Shown: positions 26,401 to 37,560, numbered from the stretch's first letter. The stretch: 64,000 nt of DNA from Letharia columbiana (GCF_014066305.1 NW_023501042.1:372001-436000); one strand, 5' to 3'. Numbers and translations are program-made. Notes: generated from the sequence alone by a model not told the origin.

Positions 26401-27466
26401 GCGATGGGTATGGCTGGCGCCTTTTGAACGATCAGTGATATGGAGCAGCAAGCAACCTACGTCTGGACCTGCTTTACTGGGTAAAGGTGGCCGAAAGTGT
26501 ATGTTGTCATTCGAAATATTTATGGGGATGCGCTGATCTCGATGTCTAGTTGCAATTCAGTCGGTCCTCGACATCAAGGACGATACACCACCGCCCAAGA
26601 ATGCCGACTCTCAGGCCATCTTTGACCGCTCTATACTGATATTGACTCCACAGAGAGCCCTAAAGTTTACGGCAACCTCACAGGAGCGGCACTACATCTG
26701 GTTGACCGCCCTCGCATTCTTGAGTCATTCTACTCAAGGAATGGACGATCTTGCCAGTCCCCCGCCTCTACCCAAGCAGGAATATCAACATCTACCGTCG
26801 CTAGAGCCGATGACTGGATTCCGTCGGATGCCAACTCGAGACTCGATCGGTGTGGCCAAAATCAAACGGCGTCCGTCGATAGGCGCTCACTCATATTCGT
26901 CACCAATAGGTTCGATCGAACAAGAGATCATTGAAGGAGCGACATTGCCTTGGGAAGAAGAGGAAGCCGAATCAGGTGATGCAGCGGAGCCTCCGCAAGT
27001 GCATCGAATCGCTGCCCACGCTCGAAAACGAAGCAGCACCGGGCCCCGTCCAGTGCCACTGAGCGCCTTCCACAGTTACCCAAGCGTTCCGATGGCAGCG
27101 ACGTCCAGCTCCAGTTTACAAGGCCCTACTTCACGAGAGAAGTACGATAGATATACACCTCACCCTCAAGTGGAATCGAGTCGCAACACTACGCACAGCA
27201 CCCTGACCCGTCGTACCACTGACAGCAGCATTGCGCCATCTCCCGTGGTTCCGGACAATTTCTTTGATTCTGTGGCAACGGTACGAATGGAAGCATTCGT
27301 GGACAGAAATGAGAAGGAGTACGTCCTCACTCCCAAAGGCAAGAGGTACCGGACGAGGCAAGGGCGCCAGAAAGACCCGAGCTTTTGGGGCTTCGATGCG
27401 TCGGCCGCTAGCAGTGCATTGGGAAGTGCAAGGCTGAAATTGGAGGATCCCTTTACAGGGTTCTAG
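23435..27466 (+). CDS. apsA: Cortical PH-domain protein, ApsA/Num1/Mcp5-like
   Basis: Two exons, 23435-26498 and 26550-27466, encode 1326 residues; the intron is GTATGT...GATGTCTAG. The N-terminus is Ser/Pro-rich, followed by a long coiled coil at about residues 85-230 (charged heptad-like stretch LVAQIHSLKKELGSKNN onward). The middle is disordered with recurring S-x-Q-T motifs (TGTQF, TGSQTI, ASTQTI, SMQTGE, SSQTT). From about residue 928 comes the Mcp5-type PH domain (VVDAIAQTMVGEWMWKYVRK...RHKRWVWLAPFERSVIWSSK), which the intron splits and which ends at HYIWLTALAFLSH. This arrangement is that of Aspergillus ApsA and yeast Num1, cortical anchors that bind PI(4,5)P2 and capture dynein/microtubules to position nuclei, and mitochondria in yeast. 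It is shorter than many ApsA proteins. The conserved tail VATVRMEAFV...GKRYRTRQGRQKDPSFWGF supports the 3' end. Confidence 0.9.
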
Positions 27467-28623
27467 GCGGGGATTGGGTTGAGTTGCAGCGGCAGTACGC
27501 ATGCAGTATTGCAGTCGAGGGACTAGGTGCATGTATGTGCATGGGGGGCATGATGCATGAGGTTTGGCGCTTGGAGATTCCCAAAGGCGTGGGCAAGACA
27601 TTTGGCGCAAGCCAAATTCTAGATATAAGTAATAATGTGTTCACCAATCATATCATCCATATCGTCCATATCATTAATATTTCACATGGTGCCAAAAGGA
27701 AGCAGCAGCAGCTCAAGCCAAAAACGAGGTTGGCAAGTCGTCTTTGATGTATCAATCAGCAAGTGTTCGGTATGGGGTGGGGGGGAACAAAGCACACCTT
27801 CCTTGGCATTTGGTGGCATGGCAGTTTTGTCGCTTCCCTTGATTTTGGCCCGCCACCGTTCGCTTAAGTACCGTACCTTCCTTACCTTGATAATTAAGGG
27901 GCCCGCCCCTGGGCCCCAAAGGATCCAGCACCGCGCGTCAGTACTAGTACTGTGGTAAGCTCGGTAAGGTACCGAAGGTATGGTCCTCAAATTCCCTGTA
28001 ATCTTCTTCTTCTAATCATCTTGTAATAATCCTCGAATTACCTACCGTATTATTTTCCACTGGGAATTGCATCCTGTAGCTACAACGATAGTCATATCAC
28101 ATACATACCTAGGACTATCAACAAGCCTCCGAGTGGCTTTCTGCTTCTCCTTACCGTACATCCATCGCTCGGCCAATTTACCCTTTCAGGGATCAAGAGG
28201 AATTATTGAAACATGCTCCTCCAGTGCTTCCACCATACTCTTCCTACCACTTTACCACTCACAGCGATACCTAGCTATCTTCTCTTCTTTGTTCAAGCAC
28301 ACAGGATGGATTCAATGTTTTATGTGGGTCTGTCAGTGCGGCGGGAATTGGAACTCTGCTATCTCTTTTACCTGCTTTGTCTCTCACTTTCCACCAATTT
28401 CCTTCCCTTAACCTCACGTGGAATTCCCTCTTTGTCCTGTCACTTTTCTATATTCTGCACGAAGCTTCTTGCACCTGCCTTTACATATCCATTCCTTCTC
28501 AGAATCTACACGCTGCTGATCTCACCCTCTTTGTAAATACCGCACACTTCGTCCCCACTTTTGCCAATTAATTTACACCGCCAACTCCAAATCGTTCGTT
28601 CAACTGAATTCATACTTATCGCA
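27467..28623. other. Intergenic region with GC-rich palindrome
   Basis: No supported gene. Near 27898-27917 the sequence GGGGCCCGCCCCTGGGCCCC is an inverted repeat and could form a hairpin. The stretch from about 28100 to 28620 is pyrimidine-rich, as is common in fungal promoters and 5' leaders, and leads into the small secreted-protein gene. Confidence 0.4.
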
Positions 28624-28971
28624 ATGGCACCATTCACTGTCTTTACCGCGCTCGCAGGCATCCTGGCTCTCTCTACTTCTGTCTCTGCGCAAACTGGCAC
28701 TGGCACCGGCACCGGTCTCCCCATCGCCTCTGCCACCCTAGGTGCCCCATACCCGCTTTCCAACGCCACTCTTCCCGCCGGCCCAGCTGGCACCGGCATA
28801 GGCCTCCCGACTGGCCTTGGCTCGCCCTCTGCCCTCCCTTTTAGTCTTCCCGGGACCAGTCCAAGTGGCCTTCCGGGAAGCCCAATCGAGTCGGGAGCCA
28901 GCTGTCCTGTCCCAATTACCGTGACTACAACAAACCAAGTCACCGTCACAGTGACCGTATCTCCCTTCTAG
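28624..28971 (+). CDS. Small secreted Gly/Thr/Pro-rich protein, possibly frameshifted
   Basis: The start at 28624 gives a clear signal peptide, MAPFTVFTALAGILALSTSV, cut after SAQ. The mature part is low-complexity (TGTGTGTG, then Leu/Pro/Gly-rich) and ends with a CPVPITVTTTNQVTVTVTV stretch typical of fungal wall or secreted Ser/Thr-rich proteins. The frame stops at 28971 as written, 115 residues. Directly after it the next frame stays open to 29176 with matching composition (AAAPTTPASVPYPIPG, then GTGIVTGYGTGTGTGY), so one extra base near 28965 may have cut a longer protein of about 183 residues. No clear GPI tail is seen in either version. The in-frame ATG at 28561 is rejected because only the 28624 start gives the signal peptide. 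Function unknown; cell-wall or effector-like roles are possible. Confidence 0.6.
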   Translation: MAPFTVFTALAGILALSTSVSAQTGTGTGTGLPIASATLGAPYPLSNATLPAGPAGTGIGLPTGLGSPSALPFSLPGTSPSGLPGSPIESGASCPVPITVTTTNQVTVTVTVSPF

Positions 28972-29176
28972 CGCAGCTGCGCCGACGACTCCAGCTTCCG
29001 TGCCGTATCCTATCCCTGGCAGCAGTGGTTTGCTGGTGGGAACTGGGATTGTGACTGGATATGGCACCGGGACCGGCACGGGATATGCGATGGCGACAGG
29101 ATACTCAAAGAGGATGGAGATGAGAGGGTTAAAGCAGGAGAGGAAGGAGTGGAAGCGGGGAGCTAGGTTTTGGTAG

Positions 29177-29805
29177 ATGCTTGGAGGGCAGTCAGACCTT
29201 GATGGATCTCTGCTTAGCCAGCACCGGGATGTGTGTGCAACTTTACTTTCTGCACTGTGTAGCCGCTAGTCCGGGCACGTGATATGATTTCCGGTGGATT
29301 TGGGGACTGGTTGGGTTGGAACACCTAGATTTCGCTTCTTTGACATTGCTCACTTCATTCAGGATGTTGATGCATTGACTGATGACATCTTAATACATTC
29401 GTTTGGTACGTCGTGGTTTGGTGGTGATCATTAGATGAATGCAGTGATATTGAAGCGAGGCAGCGAACAAAAAACGTGAAGATGAAACGTGATCAGAATT
29501 TCCAACGACAGTCTTCCATCTTTCACAACCTTCCTGCCGGACCGCTACCTCACACAACTATTCTAATCTCATCTGTCAGCTCCCATGACGAAACGAATGA
29601 CTTGACACCGTCTTCTACAGGAGGCATCAAGTTTTTACCGAACCAAGGCGTTTCGTGGTAGGACTTCTTGTGTGCTTCCTTTTGAACAATAATGCTTACG
29701 CAATGACGCAGTGTCATCTCCTCACCGCCACAACCACCATCATCACTACCGCGCAATTGACGTTCAAACGTCTCCACAGAGCATCATTTACCATCTATCA
29801 TCATC
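29177..29805. other. Intergenic region
   Basis: No supported coding feature; short frames only. It presumably holds the 3' UTR of the secreted-protein gene and the promoter of the 2EXR gene. Confidence 0.4.
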
Positions 29806-30700
29806 ATGGCTTCCTTTCCATTCTTCCGCCTGCCACCCGAAGTCCGCAACATGATCTACCGGCTCCTCTTCGAGACGGCGCATGAGGACAAGACTGTGAC
29901 GCCAGACCCTACGGGCTCTCGTCGTCGAAATAACCTCGGTCATAGAACCTTGAACCTCAGTGACTCTCTTCCGTTCTTGAGGACTTGCCAATTGGTGCAT
30001 GGGGAGGCCACCGCTGTGCTCTATGGCAACAATGTCTTTCGATTTGATGATCATCCCCACAACAGTGATGAGCATACGATAGCCCGCATTCAACATGTCT
30101 GTCCCTTACTGCGACTATCTGACGATGTACTTTTTCCTTGTTTCAATTGGAAAGAGCAACCGAGAAAAGCTTCAGCACATCCACCTTGACTTCTCGAAGA
30201 CAACGTTTGTCCAGTACCCCGAGGAAGTTGGTATTTACGGGAATCTGCGCCTAAATGCTGGTGCCAGTTTCGTTGGTGATGCAGTCGAGCTGTTGGCTGC
30301 CTCGCACAACCTCCAGACCGTCAGTGTATCATTTGATGCCACATCTGTTAGCCAGAAGGACAAATGGATTTACTCATCTGCAAGGCTGGTCTATTTTTAC
30401 ACCTGTTCAAAGCTGGCTCGCAAAATTTCCGCAATCACGGGTATCGAGCAATTCAAATGCTCGAGAACCTATGAAGCCTGGGAGGATGAGTATGATGCAG
30501 TGGCCGAACTTTGGTGTCAGGGAATCAAGGACATGAAGGCAAAAATGGAGGTTCGATACCCCCCGCGGTTGAACCCGCTCTCCAGGCTCACATATGATAG
30601 AGAACCAATTGCGCAAGCTGAAAGTGGTGTCATCGAGGACGCTGCAAGGGCTGGGTCCACTGACGATTGGAACGCCACCGAAAGGATCTGGAATCTTTGA
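29806..30700 (+). CDS. 2EXR/F-box-like protein, frameshifted
   Basis: The start at 29806 reads MASFPFFRLPPEVRNMIYRL, the F/L-x-x-LPPE-R-x-x-I-Y motif of the fungal 2EXR (F-box-like) family. It continues with FLRTCQLVHGEATAVLYGNN, also typical, and ends prematurely at 30189. From about 30095 the next frame carries the natural continuation (YCDYLTMYFFLVSIGKSNRE, then KLQHIHLDFS and a further 170 residues) to a stop at 30700. No intron with proper ends can join the frames between IARIQH and YCDYLT, so a one-base insertion or two-base deletion near 30092-30100 is the simplest explanation. The intact protein would be about 298 residues. The biochemical role of this large expanded fungal family is unknown; an F-box-like role in substrate recognition is only inferred. 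Confidence 0.65.
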
Positions 30701-30927
30701 CATCTGAAGAAGGCTACCACGACAATATGGTCGGAGGCCCAGTCCATGCCCACATCGAGAAGACCTTTGATTCAGGAACCCGGTCAGGACTTGCCAGCTG
30801 CTTAGCATCCGGGACGTTTGTTCTTAACACGAGGAATATTTTAGTATAGCTGTATTGCTTACAATATGCGTGGCGATTTTGGGAGACTGATGGACGGCTC
30901 CCATTGCTAGGAGCATATCTGAGCTAG

Positions 30928-31215
30928 CTACAACGCTTCCACTCGCAACTGCAGTGTCTCCTTCCCCACGCTTCTGCTCAATTCAACAGGGACGAGCGCT
31001 CGATTCACTCCATCGTTCTCAGTGCGGTTCAGCCGCACCCACGCGCTTCGTTCTCCCGCATGCTTCCCAAAACGACCCGCTTTATGTCTTACTCTTTGTC
31101 TTGAGAGATAACTAGAGTGCTCGTACCCTTGCATACCTATCTCAAACCACAACCATGATTCAAAGCAGTGAACGCGCTCAATCGTACATCCGTCTCCATC
31201 AACAGCACTACCCAT
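30928..31215 (-). CDS. Possible hypothetical protein (C-terminal fragment)
   Basis: An open frame of 95 codons with coding-like character: RTENDGVNRALVPVELSRSV and KETLQLRVEAL read as a structured domain end, and codon use favours G/C in third positions. The frame stays open a little upstream of 31215, and a possible 3' splice site (ATTTGTCAG) lies just before, so this may be the last exon of a larger gene. I do not recognise the family. It could also be a relic. Confidence 0.3.
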   Translation of the reverse strand: MGSAVDGDGCTIERVHCFESWLWFEIGMQGYEHSSYLSRQRVRHKAGRFGKHAGERSAWVRLNRTENDGVNRALVPVELSRSVGKETLQLRVEAL

Positions 31216-31916
31216 CTTGCTCTGACAAATATTCCTTTCACCCGCTAGTCCACAGCGATCCCTTTGTCAAAATCAGCAGTCTTGCGCGCGCCGTGGAAGT
31301 TCGTGTCCTTTTCCAAGGTACCGGTACCTTGGTTGTTCTTTGCCCCTTTTGACTTCGGTAGCCGCCGAATGGAAAAGCGCCACAACGGACGACCGATAAA
31401 GCTAAGATGACGCTAATGCAGGTACACGCATTCGACAGGCAAAAATTTTCATTCAGTGCATTATTGTCGGGGCAATCTCATTTTTCGGGGGTGGAGCTCA
31501 TGCCCCCGAAATTTGCGACTTTTAGGGCGGACCTCACTGCTACTGGAGTCATTGAAAGCGGTGGTGAATGGTAATGGGCCTGCATTGATTGGCTATGTGA
31601 TGCTGTTCAAGTGTCGCTACATACGCATCAAAACGCTCCACATCACCACTCATTTCCTGGTTCTCTGTCAACACACATCCTCCCAACAACCCCGTCATAT
31701 TCGCCTCCCTGTGAATAAGAGCATTAGATATTACTGCCATCATAGTGTAATGAATATCGCGACTAGATGCGCCATATTGAATTATCGAACCATAAATAGT
31801 GGGTATCACCGCGCGCGCATATCCCCCATCTATCCCATGGGAGGAGTAGCGCAAGCAAGCAAGGCCGTCTAAACAGGAAGCCACAAAGCTAGGAAACTCG
31901 TTGCTCCACCCTCCAT
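31216..31916. other. Intergenic region
   Basis: No supported coding feature. It lies downstream of the GPI-anchored protein gene and upstream of the possible minus-strand frame at 30928-31215. Confidence 0.35.
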
Positions 31917-32656
31917 CTACAGGAGGTAGGCAGCGAGACCGAACAGAGCGACAAGGCTGACGCTGGAAGCGGCCACTTTGTTGGCGGCACCCTTGAAGGG
32001 CGTCTTGGCCACTGGAGTGGTGGCCGGAGTGGAACCCAGCGAGGCCGAGGGAGCAGACAGAGAGGCGGTGCCGGCCGCAGCAGTACCAACAGGGACAAGG
32101 GTGGTGCTGTTGGACACTGGGTACGGTGCAACGGGTACCGCGCTGCTGAGTGGGACCACGGGAGCAGCTGGGGCGGTGCTGAGGATGACGGCTGGGGTCG
32201 AAGAGCTCGCCACGACGACGGGGGCGACCGGGGTGGAAGTGGCTGCCTCGACCGGGCTTGGGGTGGACGAAGGCGCCACGACGACCGGGGCCGAGGAAAC
32301 GACTGGGGTCACAAGAGGGGCAAGCGGGGTCGAGGAGACGGCGACGGGGCTTGCGCTGGTTGCAACGGCTGAGTGCGTCAAGGTGCAAGGGCAGTCAGTG
32401 ATTGTCAAAGTCGTGGCCTGCGAAGGGGAGGGGAGAGTTTGTTAGCCAATGTCCACAGATCGACCGGTGGCCGCGATACTACGAAGAGTGCCTCGCTTAC
32501 CTCTGTGACAGTGTGGATCTTGCCATTGATAGACAGAGAGGTGGCTGATGAACAGTATGTGGTCAGAGTGCTGACAACCTCGTAGGAGGTGGCATAGTCT
32601 CCAGCAGACACACTGGCGGCAAGGGCAATGGGAGCAGCAATGATTGAGTAACGCAT
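31917..32656 (-). CDS. GPI-anchored Ser/Thr/Ala-rich cell-wall protein
   Basis: Two exons on the minus strand, 32656-32501 and 32417-31917, encode 218 residues; the 83 nt intron is GTAAGC...GGCTAACAAAC...CTTCGCAG. It starts with a signal peptide, MRYSIIAAPIALAASVSAG. A short conserved part follows (YEVVSTLTTYCSSATSLSIN, then HTVTEATTLTITDCPCT) with three cysteines, a pattern seen in many fungal wall proteins. Then comes a long Ala/Pro/Ser/Val/Thr-rich stalk, probably O-mannosylated. The end GAANKVAASSVSLVALFGLA has a small-residue omega site and a hydrophobic tail, as expected for GPI anchoring. It should sit on the plasma membrane or be linked to beta-glucan in the wall. Without the intron the first exon would run on 31 residues and lose the stalk, so the spliced model is favoured. 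Confidence 0.85.
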
Positions 32657-33909
32657 TTTGATGGTTGATGTTGAGCGGATTTGAATTGTGTAGTATTTCG
32701 ATGGGAGTGCAGATGATGCTGTTATTAAAGAGCGTAAGATATGAGAAGGTAGCTAAAGAGTGTAATCGGTGAAGACCGGGAGTTGTTTGTGTGTTGAAAG
32801 GATGGATGCAGGAAAAGAAGAGAAGAAAGAGAAGAGAGAGAGGTGCTGGTGGAGAGTAGCAAGTTCTTATGGGCCTGGCGACGACGCGAGTCCCCTTTGT
32901 TAAGGTAGCCTCGTGTTCGGCAGCGTTGGAGTCATTCGACTTGAGCTCTAATTTCCGAGCTAATCTAAGGGCTTTCACTGAATCACGCTGCTTTGAAGGG
33001 CTGCTTTGTTGATTACCTTACCTTACCTTACTTGCATTCTTCATCTTATCATCTATCAACCAATCGCGCCATGGAAGGGCCAATCTTGCATCGGTACCTT
33101 GCAGTAGCCTCAGAACCTATCCTATCCTATCCTGCGCAAGCGTGAGGAAGCGCAAAACAAGCTCCTGTGAATTTCAAGCGGGTAATAATAACAGCGAGAG
33201 AAGAAGAAAGATTGCTTGAGTACCTACCTAGTTTGAGCAGTGGAAATTGGATGATCCACTTCAGCACTTCAATTGGATATTTGGAAGGCGTGAGGCCGAC
33301 ATTCTCCTTCCGCCTGACGCACCACAATTGCGAGCTGCTTGATTCAGTGAAGACGCAATTGGCTGCATGTTCCATTTCTTCATTCGGACTGCCTTGCATA
33401 CCCTCAGTGTCTTCACTGGGAGCCAAGTGAGCCGTGAAAGTCCTCTCGGTACGCGCCCGTCGATACAGGGTCTAGGCTTCCGCAAATTGAGCCATAAATC
33501 TGCTACTAGATAATTCGATTGCTATTCATAGCAGCTTTGTGGATTATCGCTGTATGGCGCGACGTCCGGTCCAACGCCGGAGATTGAAAGCATCTCGAAC
33601 TTTTCGTCTTGCATGAACCACGCGGCTTTGTATGGCCCAGATAATGCTGACCGCCCCGTGGGTTCATTAAATTGAACTTTATGAGTGCTCCCAATGCCAT
33701 TGAGCCGCTGAAGGCTTCCGATCTCGATGAGCACGACAACGTTTCCTTTCTGTAATTGGCTTCAAGGTTCACTACGTTTCAACCAACACCAACTCATACA
33801 TCAAGAGACCAATTAGACTCCCGCTTTATTGGCTTTCCCATCACCGAACGGCTTGAAAATCGCAGAAGACGATTCAACACTGATGAAAAGACCTTCTAGC
33901 TGTGCACCT
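32657..33909. other. Intergenic region with short tandem repeats and a possible gene relic
   Basis: CCTTA and CCTAT tandem runs occur near 33015-33030 and 33115-33133. On the minus strand at 33522-33734 a frame of 70 codons looks coding (NEPTGRSALSGPYKAAWFMQ, then FEMLSISGVGPDVAPYSDN), preceded by a possible 3' splice site, and may be a fragment of a lost gene that I do not recognise. Confidence 0.35.
33522..33734 (-). pseudogene. Possible gene fragment of unknown family
   Basis: Seventy codons with coherent protein-like sequence (VQFNEPTGRSALSGPYKAAW, EKFEMLSISGVGPDVAPYSD), ending in a stop at 33522. A CAATTACAG acceptor-like site precedes it, but no upstream exon could be joined. It lies immediately downstream of the flotillin gene in the same orientation. 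Function cannot be stated. Confidence 0.3.
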
Positions 33910-35851
33910 TCAATGGCCATTGACCTCACCGTTGACATACTTCCCCTTTGGCTTCCCCTTGTCGAGCGCCTGGCTGGGGCCCATTTGCGCCAACCACGTA
34001 GGGGGCGAAATTCCTGTCTGCTCGTTGATTGTGGAGAAAAGCGGAGGGAGGCTCTGCATAATATTCCGAATGGCTCCCGTACCATCGCTCGAAGAGCCAG
34101 CGCTGTCCCCCGTGTTCCAAACAGTGATCTTCGGTTGGAGCCCGTTGATTGCTGCTGCATTTGCGTTGGCGAGCTTTTCGTAGGTACCGTTTTGCAACAT
34201 CATATACTGAAGTAAGCCTTGGGGTCCGCCGAGCACCTCTGACATGTGACCGTATGCTTTGGCCATCTCAGTCATCGCTTCTGCCTCTTTCTTTTTGGCG
34301 AAGTATGATGCTTCAGCCTTGACTGTCGCGGCTTGGGCGGCTTGTCTTTCAGCATATAATATGGCTTCAGCCTCTTTCGCCACGCGGTAATCTAGAAAAA
34401 GGGTTCAGCTTCCGCCACCTAGACTTTCGGAACAGACGCCTCGCTCACAGTTGGCCTCTGCGTCTTGGCGGTGCTTATACAGGAGTCCTTCCGCAGATTT
34501 CGTGTCCATAAATAGTCGTGCTTCTGCTGCTTGCTTTTCTCTGTAGAGCAATCCATTGGCACTTTTAGTTTCGGAGAATAGCTTCGCCTCGGCTGCTTGT
34601 TCTGCGGATTCCCTCTTGATTGTGGCTTGGACGACCTCAGTCCTAATAGACACTTCCGAGTCAGCATATACTTCTTGGGCCAAGAATCCGAGACATGAGA
34701 CAATGCTGGTCCGTGGATTGTATTTCTTGCGCGGGAACACGTCTCAATAGCTGAAATATAGGATGAAGAAGGGAACATTGGCTCGGGAAATACGTACGCT
34801 CTCATCCTCTCCAGTTCCATTTCCGCTCGTTTGACCTCGACGTCACGTTGCAATTCAGCATCCTTAGCTTCGGCACGACGAGTTGCCTGGATATTTTCTA
34901 GATTGATACCCATATTGAGCTTGGTCTGGGTAGTTGTGAACTCGGCATCTGCGGTGGCCTTCTCGGACTTTCGCTTGGTTTCCAAGACCGCGGTTTCTGC
35001 GTTGATTCGGCTGATTTCTTGCTTGGTCTTGCCACGCTTCTCTGCTTCCTGCAAAGGTTAATGGAGTCAGTATTCCGTCTTCAAGGCAAGAATCCGAGCA
35101 ATGAAATATCTCGAAAGCTGATTAAAATCCTTCTGTTCACGCAAGATGCCCGGCAACTCGGAGAGTAGTCCGAATAGGGAGCTTTTGCTCGGGAAATATA
35201 CATACTCCAATTTCGCCCATCATACAAGCATTGGCGACATCGACTTTGGCTTGGTTGGAAGCACCTTCATGAGCTTTTCGACTAAGGAACTTGAAGTATT
35301 CGGATCCTGCTGTGTCTTGGAGCTCCTTCACATTGGCATTATAAATCCTCAGTCCGAATTGGTTAAGTTCCTCCTGTACGTTTTCGATGACCTTGCTCTT
35401 GAACAGTTGGCGCTCCTTGAATATTTCTTCCATGGTCATCCCGGAGACGATCACGCGGGTCTCTCCCTCAATGATACCTTCGTAGGTCAGTGTATGTCTG
35501 GTCTTTCATCACCAGTGGTTGGAGGTCTATACCTTTGACTATGTCTTGGACATGGCTACGACCTGTAGCAGTTTCGCGTTTGCCTGCATCCCTCCCCGTG
35601 AGAATCTTAGCGTACTTTCGCAGAGAGTCCGCAGTGTCGTCTGGCCCAATGGTGAACACGGCAGGGAGACTGAATTGCAGCTTCTCGCAAGTCATAGCTT
35701 GAAGCGTAATCTCGAAGTCGAAAGGGCTGATGGATATGATGGAGTGCTTTTGCCATGGATACACGAAAGCCTTCTTAACAATGCTGATGTCCTTTATGCC
35801 ACCTCCGGTGATGACAAGGTACGAATTTGCGTCAGAAACGTGGTAACCCAT
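33910..35851 (-). CDS. floA: Flotillin/reggie-like protein
   Basis: Five exons on the minus strand: 35851-35533, 35477-35206, 35048-34798, 34642-34449 and 34391-33910, totalling 505 residues; all phases agree. It opens with [20 protein letters not shown], the characteristic flotillin start, and has the SPFH/prohibitin domain to about residue 200 ([20 protein letters not shown], then [14 protein letters not shown]). Then comes a long alpha-helical region rich in Glu/Ala heptads ([39 protein letters not shown]) and a Gly/Asn-rich tail ([20 protein letters not shown]). Flotillins oligomerise on the inner leaf of sterol-rich plasma-membrane domains; Aspergillus FloA marks such domains behind hyphal tips. 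Gly2 could be myristoylated. Introns 2 and 3 are unusually long (157 and 155 nt) and share sequence with each other; see findings. The Harbinger transposon begins about 415 bp upstream of the start. Confidence 0.92.
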
Positions 35852-36265
35852 GGTAAAGAACCTCAGAGAATATCGGCTTGAAAGGAGTGTGTCTATGGGA
35901 TAAGTCTGTCGGGGAATTGGTAAGAGTAGGGAATGTAGCAAGAAAGAAATCTATGGGGAGTTGAACGAGTAGAAATACTGTGAGTGGGGGAAAGTGCCTT
36001 GAGCTAAAGGGGGGTGAGAGAATTATGCTGAGTTTATTTTTTGATCCGGTGCTTGTGATCCTGAAGAAAAAGGCAGTGATTGCTTCTAAATCCGATTCCT
36101 GGGTGACCGCCGCCCGTAGGGCTGTGTTTGAGACCCATCATAAAGAATTGAAGGAGCAGTACTCTAGTTGAAGCGTGAGATTGAGTGCTGGAGATGGAGA
36201 TGGCACGGCAATCCGCGACTGCCTTTTCAGCCCTACGAAGCACAGCGTTTACCTACCTTAAGCGT
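35852..36265. promoter_or_regulatory. Flotillin upstream region bordering the transposon
   Basis: About 415 bp between the flotillin start and the TTA duplication of the Harbinger element. Composition is normal right up to the insertion. It presumably carries the flotillin promoter; no motif could be assigned. Confidence 0.4.
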
Positions 36266-36268
36266 TTA

Positions 36269-36316
36269 GGGCCAGTTCGGTAACCACATATTTTGAAAAT
36301 AACCCCTACTTATTTT
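36269..36316 (+). repeat. Left terminal inverted repeat of Harbinger element
   Basis: It begins GGGCCAGTTCGGTAACCACA and ends CCCCTACTTATTTT. It pairs with 39085-39129 over about 45 positions, with small indels (CC after the first GGG, one C in the AACCAC run). Confidence 0.93.
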
Positions 36317-36969
36317 TAACTTAGCGTCATATATTACAGGGTATCGTTCGGTTATTATATTTTTAAAATATATTTTCAAAATATCTGAAAATAAGTCTCG
36401 AGTCTTTTTTTTGATAAAATAAGGCTAAGTACGCTAAAATAATAGATATTTATAATTAAATATACTATATTATCAATCTCTTTTTCTAACTCTAATTAGT
36501 AAGTTTAGTAAGTATAAAGGATAACTCAGACTTTAAAGAAGTAGCTATTACTATTATTCTTGCTGCTTCTTAGTATTACTCTTTCTATTTTAATATATAA
36601 AAACGAAGAGCGTCTACTCTTTCTGATTATATCTATATAAAAGAGCTTCTTATTAATTATTCTACTGTTATATAATAGATCTTTTATATATTATCGTATA
36701 TTCTTAATAAGTTATAAAGCTAGTTATTTAATTATACTTAGCTAGCTTCGTCTAGAAGTATTAATATAGCGAGAAACTTACTATATTTATATACTCTATA
36801 GACTACGATCTCAGTAATAATAGAATTAGTAATCGATTTCAACACTCTAAGAGTACTATATCTCTATATTTTTATAAAGTACTTAACGCTCTTCTTCTTC
36901 TTTATAAATATATAGTATAGTTATCTAAAGAACCCTATCTTACTTCGTCTAAAATTCTCTTAAATCTCA

Positions 36970-37560
36970 AATTTACACCCTATTTCGACAATTACTTAAA
37001 AGCACTTAATAATATATATATTAGTATATATATTTTAGTAGAAGAATATATACTATAACGAAATAGAAAGAGAGAGCTTAGTTAGAATATTCTAGCTATA
37101 TGTGATTTTAATATGTTATTTTTATTATATGCTTTCTAGAATAAGAAGAATTCGTCTATAATTAAGGTTCTATAAAACGCTATCTTTAATTAAGAATTTA
37201 TAATTTCTAAGAATAAATATTATCTCGCCGATACTGGGTATTTTAATTGTAACTTTCTAATAATATTATATATAAAAGTATGATATTATTTAAAAGAATA
37301 GAAAGGGGTTGAGATAAAGCCTGAGAACGTAAAAGAACTCTTTAATCTACGATATTCTCAGCTACGAAATATTATAGAAAGAATCTTCGATATACTTAAG
37401 AGGCGATTTTTATCTATAAACTTCTCTAGTAGAGTTCGATATTCTAACTTAGATATAGATATAATTTAAACTAATAGCCCTTTATAACTTTATTATCCTA
37501 TATCGTCTTATAAATAACGAGAATATATATATTGCTAAGGTATTAGATAGTAATAGCGTA
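36970..37560 (+). pseudogene. RIP-mutated Harbinger transposase (DDE_Tnp_4)
   Basis: Read with stops ignored, this gives the ordered blocks of PIF/Harbinger nucleases: Y-F-D-N-Y-L-K-A-L-N-N (the F..CLGALDGTHI block with D changed to N), RNRKRELS-NILAICDFN, ARVLRDA-like residues, KYYLADTGYFNCNFL, KPENVKELFNLRYSQLRNII and ERIFDILKRRF, then in a shifted frame ALYNFI. The catalytic D of ADTGY and E of IERIF are kept; the first D is lost. Several in-frame stops sit where Gln codons belong. It cannot yield a working enzyme. Confidence 0.85.
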
